This document shows, piece after piece, positions 1 to 6,652 of a stretch of DNA of 6,652 nt. Location: positions 1 to 6,652 of the forward strand of contig CAMDZU010000078.1 in NCBI GenBank assembly GCA_945910715.1, written 5' to 3'. Positions within the stretch are counted from its first letter, which is position 1; each line of letters opens with the position of its first letter. The DNA comes from an uncultured Clostridia bacterium (GTDB lineage: Bacteria; Bacillota; Clostridia; Oscillospirales; Ruminococcaceae). A program made the translations under genes and the position numbers. A model generated the notes under the pieces. The model made no database searches, had not been told where the DNA came from, and saw only the letters and a program-made list of their open reading frames with translations.

Positions 1-2541
1 AGTAACAGAAACGAGTTCGCTATCGGCTTCAAGAATATTGACGATGCGAAAAAGCAAGAAATTCAGCAGCAGGAAAAGCTTGAATACGCCCTTTCCGTAA
101 CGGAGAAGATGAATGAAACCTTAAAGGATGAAACGGAGATTGCGGGCGCATTGAGCAGGGATTACACGGACGTTGTACTGCTTGACCTTGCAGATGATAC
201 AGCAATAACCATCAAGCTCAAGGGACACATTATTGCGGAAGAAGACCGTGTAACCCGCCGTTCCTATTATGAAACATGGGATAACTATATCTCAAAATAC
301 GTTGTCGAGGAGGACAGAGAGGCTCTTAAAGCTGCCATTATGATCGAAAAGGTCAAGGAGGCTCTCGAAAAAAACAACGAGTATTCCTGCAGCTATCGTG
401 TTGTTTCCGACAATACGGGAGTTCATTATTTTCAGGCTTCCTTTATCCGCTTTTATTCACGGCACAAAACGGAAAGTCAGATTATTCTCGGCTTCCGCTG
501 TGTTGACACCATTGTTGAGGAAGAGCACAGGAAAATAAAAATAATGGAAACCCAGAGCGAAATAATTCAAGGTCTTGGCTCGGAATACTACTCCGTCCTG
601 CTTATAAATCCTGAAACGGAGCTTGTAACTGTATTCCGTGCGCAAAACGAGGACGGCAAGGCTATTGCGGAGCTTTTTGACAGGTGCGATTACCGTTGGT
701 CAAAGGGTCTTGGCATTTATTGCCGTGATTATGTTTCGGAAATCTGCCGCAGCGAGTTTATGGAAAAGCTGTGCATTGAGCATATCCGTGAGGACGGGGA
801 GGATTACTCCTTTACCTACGAAAAGCTGACCCATGACGGTATTATTTATCTTCAGGCGAGGGTTGCCTTTGTTGAGGAAAAGGACGGCAGATTTGTTGCC
901 GTTGTGGGCACAAGGAATGTGGACGACATCATCAAGAAGGAGCGCAGGCAGGAAATGGCACTGCAGACGGCTTATGACGCTGCGGAAGCCGCAAACAAGG
1001 CAAAAACGGAGTTCCTCTCGAATATGTCCCACGATATACGCACCCCCATGAACGGAATTATCGGTATGACGGCCATTGCCGCAACGCACCTGGACGATAA
1101 GGAGCGCGTCAGGGACAGCCTGCAAAAGATTTCTCAGGCAAGCAAGCACATGCTGAGCCTTATCAACGAAGTCCTTGATATGAGCAAGATTGAATCGGGC
1201 AAGGTTGACCTTTTCGAGGAGGAATTCAACCTGTCAAACCTTATCGACAACCTGCTGTCAATGACAAGCGATCAGATTAAAATGCACCGCCATGAGCTTT
1301 CGGTAAGCATCACGGGCGTTGCCCACGAGGAGGTTATCGGCGACAGTCTGCGTATTCAGAAGGTATTCACCAATCTGATGAGCAATGCCGTAAAATATAC
1401 CCCCGACGGAGGAAAAATACGTCTTTCAATTACGGAAAAGCCCTCTAACTATGCTAAGGTAGGCTGCTATGAGTTTATTTTTGAGGATAACGGTATAGGA
1501 ATGAGCGAGGAGTATCTCCAAAGCATATTTGAGCCCTTTACCAGAGCTATCGACAGCAGAGTTAACAAAATTCAGGGCACAGGTCTTGGTATGCCCATAA
1601 GCCGCAATATTGTGCGTATGATGGGCGGCGACATCAAGGTAGAAAGCAAGCTGAATACGGGCTCACGCTTTACTGTTACCATATATCTGAAGCTTCAGGA
1701 TACAGTAGAGGAAAAGCACAACAAATTTATCGACCTTAACGTGCTTGTTGCGGACGATGATGAGCTGAGCCTTGAATCCTGCTGCGGTATGCTGGAGGAT
1801 CTGGGAATGAAGCCCGACGGAGTTACCAACGGCGCAGACGCTGTTGAATATGTTCTTGTCCGCCATCAGAAAAAGCAGGATTACTTCGCCTGCATAATCG
1901 ACTGGAAAATGCCAGATATGGACGGTATCGCAACAACAAGGGCTATCCGTAAGGCGGTGGGAAAGGACGTGCCCATAATAATCATTTCCGCCTACGACTG
2001 GTCTGATATAGAGCAGGAGGCAAGAGCGGCAGGGGCAAATGCGTTTATCAGCAAGCCTCTTTTCCGCTCAAGGCTGGAAAAGACCTTCAGCTCTCTTGTG
2101 GGAGAGGATGAACAGACTGAGCAGAGCGCACCGCTGCACGATTTGTCCAATCTGGAGCTTTCGGGAAAGCGGGTTCTTCTTGCAGAGGATAACGACCTTA
2201 ACGCTGAAATAGCCGAGGAGATACTCGAAATGACAGGTCTTGCAGTCGAGCGTGCAGCCGACGGAACAATAGCCGTGGATATGATGTCAGCCTGCGAGGA
2301 CGGTTACTACGATCTGATTTTTATGGATATTCAGATGCCCCGAATGAACGGCTACGACGCAACGAGAGCGATCCGTGCCATGGAACGCAGCTATTGCAGA
2401 CAGATACCCATTATTGCTATGACGGCAAACGCATTTGCGGAGGATGTTCTGGCGGCGAAAACAGTGGGAATGAACGAGCATATCGCAAAGCCTCTTGATC
2501 TGAAGGCTCTCGCTAAAACGCTCACAAAATGGCTCGGATAA
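1..2541 (+). CDS. Hybrid sensor histidine kinase with tandem PAS-like units and two receivers (5' partial)
   Basis: Autophosphorylating sensor kinase that should pass phosphate from a histidine to aspartates in its own receivers. The reading frame is open from base 1, so the true start is upstream; the ATG at 109 is internal. Residues here count from base 1 (846 visible). Residues 1-36 are the tail of a sensory unit (GFKNIDD). Two more PAS-like units follow, about 47-175 and 188-315, ending in GFRCVD and GTRNVD. The kinase core has the H-box SHDIRTPMN (phospho-His344), N-box NLMSNAVKYT (Asn458, Asn462), G1 box DNGIG (Asp496) and G2 box GTGLGM (from Gly526). Receiver 1 (about 580-700) has acidic Asp585-587, acceptor Asp634, Ser663 and Lys685. 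Receiver 2 (about 723-840) has Glu729/Asp730, acceptor Asp776, Thr808 and Lys830. Both receivers keep all catalytic residues. No membrane segment, HPt or output domain is visible. The kinase assignment is secure; the ligand is unknown. The following kinase gene begins 60 bp downstream and is probably in the same operon. Confidence 0.97.
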   Translation, partial: SNRNEFAIGFKNIDDAKKQEIQQQEKLEYALSVTEKMNETLKDETEIAGALSRDYTDVVLLDLADDTAITIKLKGHIIAEEDRVTRRSYYETWDNYISKYVVEEDREALKAAIMIEKVKEALEKNNEYSCSYRVVSDNTGVHYFQASFIRFYSRHKTESQIILGFRCVDTIVEEEHRKIKIMETQSEIIQGLGSEYYSVLLINPETELVTVFRAQNEDGKAIAELFDRCDYRWSKGLGIYCRDYVSEICRSEFMEKLCIEHIREDGEDYSFTYEKLTHDGIIYLQARVAFVEEKDGRFVAVVGTRNVDDIIKKERRQEMALQTAYDAAEAANKAKTEFLSNMSHDIRTPMNGIIGMTAIAATHLDDKERVRDSLQKISQASKHMLSLINEVLDMSKIESGKVDLFEEEFNLSNLIDNLLSMTSDQIKMHRHELSVSITGVAHEEVIGDSLRIQKVFTNLMSNAVKYTPDGGKIRLSITEKPSNYAKVGCYEFIFEDNGIGMSEEYLQSIFEPFTRAIDSRVNKIQGTGLGMPISRNIVRMMGGDIKVESKLNTGSRFTVTIYLKLQDTVEEKHNKFIDLNVLVADDDELSLESCCGMLEDLGMKPDGVTNGADAVEYVLVRHQKKQDYFACIIDWKMPDMDGIATTRAIRKAVGKDVPIIIISAYDWSDIEQEARAAGANAFISKPLFRSRLEKTFSSLVGEDEQTEQSAPLHDLSNLELSGKRVLLAEDNDLNAEIAEEILEMTGLAVERAADGTIAVDMMSACEDGYYDLIFMDIQMPRMNGYDATRAIRAMERSYCRQIPIIAMTANAFAEDVLAAKTVGMNEHIAKPLDLKALAKTLTKWLG
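139..945 (+). repeat. Two tandem PAS-like sensory units in the first kinase
   Basis: Two units of roughly 140 residues can be aligned by eye at the protein level. Each begins with a helix and a short strand motif, ALSRDYTDVVLLDL at residues 50-63 and GLGSEYYSVLLINP at 191-204. Each ends in a G(F/T)R.VD motif followed by a charged helix, with key glycines at residues 164 and 303. A third, partial unit is cut by the left window edge (Gly10 of GFKNIDD). The last motif resembles the C-terminal DxT signature by which PAS domains connect to the signalling helix. Units diverge strongly apart from these landmarks, so they are older duplications than those in the neighbouring gene. The fold assignment is inferred from pattern, not from a profile search. 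Confidence 0.7.
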
Positions 2542-2587
2542 TCCTTGCGGTCTTATAATGATTTTATGTTTTTTATACACCATCAAT

Positions 2588-2596
2588 AAAGGAGAG
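2588..2596 (+). promoter_or_regulatory. Ribosome-binding site of the second kinase gene
   Basis: The sequence AAAGGAGAG matches the anti-Shine-Dalgarno core. GGAG ends 7 nt before the ATG at 2602, which is optimal spacing for Firmicutes and fixes that start codon. The 60-bp gap between the genes (2542-2601) is AT-rich, holds no hairpin, and has no convincing promoter, which fits translation from a shared transcript. Confidence 0.9.
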
Positions 2597-2601
2597 TTTC
2601 A

Positions 2602-5600
2602 ATGGACAGGAACAGCGAAACAAAGGAAAAGGGCGGAAGCTCTTGTCTTGCCTTGCAGGAATTCTGCAATATGGAGCAGTTTTACAGGCTGATAGATAAC
2701 TGGTCGAAAAGCACAGGTATGTCTGCCGTTATTGTGGATACAGAAGGAAACCGCGCCTCCGAATCATTCGGAATGACTGAATTCTGCACTATGATACACA
2801 ATAACGAAAAGGGACTCATCAGCTGCACCTCAACATGGAAATGGAGAAAAAAGGGGATATATGTATGCCCTATGGGATTCTGTGATTTTGCCATTCCCAT
2901 TGAGCTTCCCGACGGACAGGTTATCGGCAGGGTACTGGCAGGTCAGGCGCTTTCCGACGAGCAGGACGTGGAGGAGGTTGTTCAAAAGACCTCTATGCTG
3001 GGCATAGAAGAAGCTGTTGTAAGAGATATTCTCTCCAATGTGCGCCGAAAAACCCTTTCGGAAATACAGAGCGCCTATAATCTTCTTGAAGAAATGCTAC
3101 GCTTCTTTGTTGCCAACAGCTATTCTATCTGGCAGAAAAACAACGAGCTGAAAAAAGCTCCCGAAAGCAAGGACAGGGTACTGTCCCAGATTACCCAGAT
3201 AATGTACAGCTACAACCTTACCATTGATATTGCTACGGGCAATTATTCCCTTATTACGGGTACGGGTATGGAGCGTACCGTTGCAGAATATATGCGGCAC
3301 AGCAACATTTCGGAGATAACGGCATTTCAGGAGAGCATTCTGCACCCGTCCTATCTGAGCCGCTTCAATCAGCTGATAAACTTTGATTCTGCAAAAATTG
3401 ACCCGACAGAAAACGGCTTCAGAGGAACGCTTGAATATCCCGTTATCTATCCCGGGGACGATGAATTTGAGTGGCACGAAATCAATGTATTCATAAATAC
3501 GGAGGACAACGGCAAAAGAATAGCGAATGTTCTCGGACGTGACGTTACCGAAGCCCACAAGGCACAGGAAAAGAACGAAAAGGAGCTGCGTGCGGCTGCG
3601 GATAAAAACCGTATTCTGTCCGAGCTAACTCGGAAATTGTACAGCTATAACCTTACCCTTAATCTGCGCACGGGCAAGTACAGCATGATTATCGGTACGG
3701 GTATGACCAGATTTATGGAGATATTCAAATCCACAGACGACTATGAAACCGCCTACAATAAAAAGCTTGAATATCTTGCTCCCGAAAGCGTGACGCAGTT
3801 TGCAGCCCTTGCAAGCCTTGATTCCCTCCGTGCAAGAACAAATGCCAACGGCTTTATCGGCAACCTTGAATACGGCGCTTACACCGATTACGGCGAGGAA
3901 TGGCATGAAATCAACGTATTCATCAGTACCGACGAGGCAGGCAAGCCTGTTGCGAATATCCTCGGACGGGATATTACCGACGCACACAAGCGCCACGAAA
4001 AGCGGGAAAATCAGCAGAAGGCTGCTATGGCTCGTGACCAGCTGCTTTCGGGAATTACGAAAATGCTTTACGGCTTTAACCTTACAGTCAATCTCGAAAC
4101 CTGGAAGTATTCTCTCATTACCGGTACGGGTATGGACTCAATCCTTGATATTATGCAGCATAATGATGATTATGTACTTCTGATTGCAAAGCTTTTAAGA
4201 AATGTTGCGCCGGAGTACAAGGAAAAAGTGGGAGAGCTTATCAGCGTTCGTGCTTTAAGGGAAAAAGCAAACGCAACTGGCTATGTCGGCTCCCTTTCAT
4301 ACAGAGTGATAATTGATAATCAGGACAGGTGGTCGGAGGTAAACCTCTTTATCGGAACAAACGAGGACGGTGTTGCTGTTGCAAATATACTCGGACGTGA
4401 CATTACCGAAGCACACGAGCAGCAGGAAGCAAAGGAACGTGAGCTTAAAGCCTCCGCCGCAAAGGACCAGATACTCTCAGATATTACGAAAACCCTCTAT
4501 AGCTACAATGCGACCGTTAACCTGAACACGGGAAAGTACAGCCTTATTGTGGGTACGGGTATGGAGGAGCTTATCCGTCATTTCTCCCGGACAGATGATT
4601 TTGAAATGGCCTGCGGATATTTGCTTGAACACGTTCTTCCGGAATATGTGGAGGATATGAACAACAGATTCTCGCTGGAAGCACTGCGCAGACAGCAGCA
4701 TTTAAGCGGTCATATCGGACAGAAAGAGTATGCGGCTATGACCGAAAAGGGACTTGGCTGGTTTGAAGTCAACGCATTTATGGGAATTGACGAGGACGGA
4801 AACCCCACAGCCAATATCCTCGGACGTGAAATAACAGAAATCCACGAGGCGCAGGAGCGCCGTGAAAACGAGCTGAAAGCCGTTGCGGCAAAGGACCAGA
4901 TTCTTTCAAATATCACAAAGACCCTTTACAGCTATAACCTGACCCTTAATCTTGTCAGCGGAAAATACAGCCTTATTCTCGGTACGGGTATGGAGGATTT
5001 CATAAAGATATTCGAGGCAACCGACGATTATGAAACCGCCTACAAGCAGAAAATACAGTATGTTACAGAGGATTACATTGAAGCCTTCGGCAATTTCAGC
5101 AGTCTTTCAGCCCTCAGAAACCGCAAAAATGAAACGGGCTATATCGGTAATATGGAATATTCCGCAAAGACGGAAAAGGGCATTGAGTGGCACGAAATAA
5201 ACATCTTCCTCGGTACGGACGAAAAAGGCGAGCCTATTGCCAATATACTCGGACGTGATATTACCGAAGCCCACGACAAGGCGGATACAAAGGCGCAGCT
5301 GGAAATCGCAAACGCCTCCAATGCCGCAAAATCTGCGTTCCTGTTCAATATGTCCCACGACATCCGCACGCCTATGAACGCAATAATCGGCTTCACAGAG
5401 CTGCTTGACAAGCACCTTGACGATAAGGAGCTGGCAAGAAGCTACATAAAGAAAATCCAGTCGTCAAACGAATTCCTGCTTTCTCTTATCAACAATGTGC
5501 TTGAAATGGCACGCATTGAAAGCGGAAAAACCACCTTTGATGAATCCAACTGGGACGCAAAGGAATTCAACGATACGCTTTTCTCCCTTTTTGATACCCA

Positions 5601-6462
5601 GATGGCTGAAAAGGGCATTGAATTTACAAGAACTATTGACGTGGAGCATACGGAAGTGCTTTGCGATGCAACAAAGCTCCGTGAAGTATTCCTGAATATT
5701 TTAAGCAATGCGCTGAAATACACTCCTTCAGGCGGAAAGGTGGAAATGCGGCTCACAGAAGTCCCGTCCGACCGCCCCGGATATGCAATGTACCGTACGG
5801 AAATTGAAGATACCGGTATCGGTATATCCGAGGAATTTATTCCGCACATGTTTGATGAGTTTTCACGGGAAAGGTCCAGCACGGAGAGCCGTGTAAATGG
5901 CACAGGCCTTGGTATGGCTATTGTCAAGAAGCTTGTTGATTTTATGGGCGGAACAATAGCGGTGGAAAGCACAATCGGCAAAGGCTCTAAATTTACGGTT
6001 ACACTTCCTCACAAAATCGTGGAAAGTAGCGAAGCTCTGCATGAAACCGAGCAGGCAAGCACCTATGATATGGAATGCTTCAGGGGCAAGAGAATTCTTC
6101 TTGCAGAGGACAATGAGCTTAATGCGGAAATTGCAATAACAATTCTTGAGGAATCGGGCTTTACGGTCGAGCATGCCGCAGACGGCGTTGTTTGCGTTGA
6201 TATGCTTGAAAAAGCAGAGTCGGGCTACTATGACCTTATTCTGATGGATATTCAGATGCCGAATATGGACGGCTATAAGGCTACGCAAACCATACGTCTT
6301 TTCCCCGACAAGCGGAAAGCGGAAACCCCGATTCTCGCCATGACAGCCAACGCCTTTGAAGAGGACAAGCGAGAGGCTTTCCGCTGCGGTATGAACGGAC
6401 ATATTGCAAAGCCTATCAATGTCAGGGAGCTTATGAAGGAGCTGGCGAATATTCTCGGATAA
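2602..6462 (+). CDS. PocR-domain hybrid histidine kinase with five tandem PAS-like units and a C-terminal receiver
   Basis: Complete 1286-residue cytoplasmic sensor kinase; the start is set by AAAGGAG 7 nt upstream. Residues about 15-175 match the PocR sensory domain: an FC pair (Cys62), Cys75, Cys89 in YVCPMG, then FCDFAIPI (Cys94) and GRVLAGQ. PocR domains are known or proposed to bind small metabolites such as propanediol-type compounds. Five PAS-like units follow at 193-337, 338-480, 481-623, 624-766 and 767-about 893. Each has a YSYN.T.NL.TGKYS-like start, GTGM, a W-E-(I/V)-N strand, and an ANILGRDIT-like end leading into a charged helix. The kinase core has SHDIRTPMN (phospho-His919), N-box NILSNALKYT (Asn1032, Asn1036), G1 box DTGIG (Asp1070) and G2 box GTGLGM (from Gly1100). 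The receiver (about 1163-1284) has Glu1169/Asp1170, acceptor Asp1216, Thr1248 and Lys1270. There is no membrane segment, HPt or DNA-binding domain, so the output partner is elsewhere. The five-unit array is unusually long. The function class is secure; the ligand is unknown. Confidence 0.97.
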   Translation: MDRNSETKEKGGSSCLALQEFCNMEQFYRLIDNWSKSTGMSAVIVDTEGNRASESFGMTEFCTMIHNNEKGLISCTSTWKWRKKGIYVCPMGFCDFAIPIELPDGQVIGRVLAGQALSDEQDVEEVVQKTSMLGIEEAVVRDILSNVRRKTLSEIQSAYNLLEEMLRFFVANSYSIWQKNNELKKAPESKDRVLSQITQIMYSYNLTIDIATGNYSLITGTGMERTVAEYMRHSNISEITAFQESILHPSYLSRFNQLINFDSAKIDPTENGFRGTLEYPVIYPGDDEFEWHEINVFINTEDNGKRIANVLGRDVTEAHKAQEKNEKELRAAADKNRILSELTRKLYSYNLTLNLRTGKYSMIIGTGMTRFMEIFKSTDDYETAYNKKLEYLAPESVTQFAALASLDSLRARTNANGFIGNLEYGAYTDYGEEWHEINVFISTDEAGKPVANILGRDITDAHKRHEKRENQQKAAMARDQLLSGITKMLYGFNLTVNLETWKYSLITGTGMDSILDIMQHNDDYVLLIAKLLRNVAPEYKEKVGELISVRALREKANATGYVGSLSYRVIIDNQDRWSEVNLFIGTNEDGVAVANILGRDITEAHEQQEAKERELKASAAKDQILSDITKTLYSYNATVNLNTGKYSLIVGTGMEELIRHFSRTDDFEMACGYLLEHVLPEYVEDMNNRFSLEALRRQQHLSGHIGQKEYAAMTEKGLGWFEVNAFMGIDEDGNPTANILGREITEIHEAQERRENELKAVAAKDQILSNITKTLYSYNLTLNLVSGKYSLILGTGMEDFIKIFEATDDYETAYKQKIQYVTEDYIEAFGNFSSLSALRNRKNETGYIGNMEYSAKTEKGIEWHEINIFLGTDEKGEPIANILGRDITEAHDKADTKAQLEIANASNAAKSAFLFNMSHDIRTPMNAIIGFTELLDKHLDDKELARSYIKKIQSSNEFLLSLINNVLEMARIESGKTTFDESNWDAKEFNDTLFSLFDTQMAEKGIEFTRTIDVEHTEVLCDATKLREVFLNILSNALKYTPSGGKVEMRLTEVPSDRPGYAMYRTEIEDTGIGISEEFIPHMFDEFSRERSSTESRVNGTGLGMAIVKKLVDFMGGTIAVESTIGKGSKFTVTLPHKIVESSEALHETEQASTYDMECFRGKRILLAEDNELNAEIAITILEESGFTVEHAADGVVCVDMLEKAESGYYDLILMDIQMPNMDGYKATQTIRLFPDKRKAETPILAMTANAFEEDKREAFRCGMNGHIAKPINVRELMKELANILG
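3178..5280 (+). repeat. Five-copy tandem array of PAS-like units inside the second kinase gene
   Basis: Units start at 3178, 3613, 4042, 4471 and 4900, giving periods of 435, 429, 429 and 429 bp. The first unit has two extra codons before its conserved Trp. The 12-mer GGTACGGGTATG, encoding part of GTGM, is identical in all five units at 3259, 3694, 4123, 4552 and 4981. A second block reading CTCGGACGTGA or a close variant, encoding LGRDIT or a variant, ends each unit. The conserved Trp lies at residues 291, 434, 577, 720 and 863, exactly 143 apart. The LGRDIT end matches the DxT motif that couples PAS domains to a downstream helix. The following E/K/A-rich stretch (such as EAHKAQEKNEKELRA) probably forms helical linkers between units, so the array may be a long rod feeding signals into the kinase. 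Confidence 0.9.
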
Positions 6463-6471
6463 CGGCTGAGA

Positions 6472-6490
6472 AACGGTATCCCGTTCTTTT
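6472..6490 (+). terminator. Weak terminator-like hairpin after the second kinase
   Basis: AACGG (6472-6476) pairs with CCGTT (6481-6485) around a TATC loop, followed by CTTTT. It begins 9 nt after the TAA stop. The stem has only five base pairs and the T run only four, so it is a poor intrinsic terminator. Position relative to the stop is the main support. Confidence 0.3.
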
Positions 6491-6529
6491 GGCGGCTTCT
6501 TGTCTGCATTTTCAACAGTAAAGGCGAAC

Positions 6530-6568
6530 ACAAGGTTACTTCAGGCGGCCGTGTGGCTGTTACCTTGT
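6530..6568. repeat. Imperfect inverted repeat in the 3' noncoding region
   Basis: ACAAGGTTAC (6530-6539) pairs with GTTACCTTGT (6559-6568) in 9 of 10 positions, with one T-T mismatch. The 19-nt interior can form a small nested stem, GCC-GTGT-GGC (6548-6557). No T run follows on the + strand, so it is not a standard intrinsic terminator. It could be a structured RNA element, a protein-binding site or part of a dispersed repeat. Confidence 0.4.
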
Positions 6569-6626
6569 ACGAAAAATCAATAGATAATTGACAGACCGTC
6601 GAAAAAGTCATTTTGAAAGTTTAGGT

Positions 6627-6646
6627 CAAGCCTTTTCAAAGGCTTG
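6627..6646. repeat. Perfect 20-nt palindromic hairpin at the window edge
   Basis: CAAGCCTTT and AAAGGCTTG are exact reverse complements separated by TC, giving at least 8 bp with a TTCA tetraloop. The sequence after it (CGGGTT) runs off the window, so a T tract cannot be assessed. From memory, a similar stretch around AAGTTTAGGTCAAGCC recurs between genes in clostridial gut genomes. That recollection is unverified. It could be a bidirectional terminator or the edge of a dispersed intergenic repeat. Confidence 0.5.
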
Positions 6647-6652
6647 CGGGTT

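Noticed and set aside
109..111. ATG at 109 as the start of the first kinase.
   Set aside because: The frame is open to base 1 and the upstream residues contain a GFKNIDD unit end matching later unit ends. No ribosome-binding site precedes the ATG.
2554..2559. TATAAT hexamer in the gap between the two genes, a possible -10 box for the second kinase.
   Set aside because: No TTGACA-like -35 lies 16-18 bp upstream and there is no extended -10 TG, so in an AT-rich gap it is probably chance. An internal promoter cannot be excluded.
5863..6531. 222-codon open frame on the minus strand, plus several shorter ones such as 700-1149 and 5442-5981.
   Set aside because: They lie antisense to well-supported kinase domains, show no recognisable domain, and arise from the codon use of the + strand genes.
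6463..6591. In-frame open stretch of 42 codons after the TAA stop of the second kinase, ending at TGA 6589-6591.
   Set aside because: The receiver ends naturally at ANILG, much as the first kinase ends at KWLG, the stretch has no start codon with a ribosome-binding site, and an open run of this length is expected by chance fairly often. Readthrough or a broken gene remnant is possible but unsupported.
6588..6593. Perfect TTGACA that could be a -35 box for a gene right of the window.
   Set aside because: The position 17 bp downstream reads TTTTGA and neighbouring spacings are no better, so there is no matching -10 box.

Overview
The window holds two large genes on the + strand, both encoding soluble hybrid histidine kinases, followed by about 190 bp of noncoding sequence. 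The H-box form SHDIRTPMN, the repeated 'Y..v..in..T' sensory units, the strong AAAGGAG ribosome-binding site and the moderate GC content suggest a Gram-positive anaerobe of the Clostridia, perhaps Oscillospiraceae/Ruminococcaceae-like or Lachnospiraceae. This is an inference from style. No marker gene is present to fix the taxon.

Layout. Positions 1-2541 are the 3' part of a hybrid kinase whose start lies left of the window. It has the tail of one PAS-like unit, two further PAS-like units, a HisKA/HATPase core and two receiver domains. After a 60-bp gap with a clear ribosome-binding site, 2602-6462 encodes a complete 1286-residue hybrid kinase. It has an N-terminal PocR-type ligand-sensing domain, five tandem PAS-like units at an almost exact 143-residue period, a HisKA/HATPase core and one C-terminal receiver. 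Positions 6463-6652 contain no convincing gene but have three inverted repeats. One is a weak terminator-like hairpin just after the stop codon. The last is a perfect 20-nt palindrome at the window edge that may belong to a dispersed intergenic repeat.

How the genes work together. The two kinases are in the same orientation, closely spaced, and carry closely related C-terminal receivers, so they are probably co-transcribed paralogues. Neither has a predicted membrane segment in the visible part, so both should sense cytoplasmic signals. Neither carries a histidine phosphotransfer (HPt) domain or a DNA-binding or enzymatic output domain. Any phosphorelay must therefore continue through a partner outside the window, or the receivers must act as internal regulators or phosphate sinks. 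The most distinctive feature is the second protein: a PocR domain followed by five near-periodic PAS units, in which a 12-nt coding core is identical in every unit.
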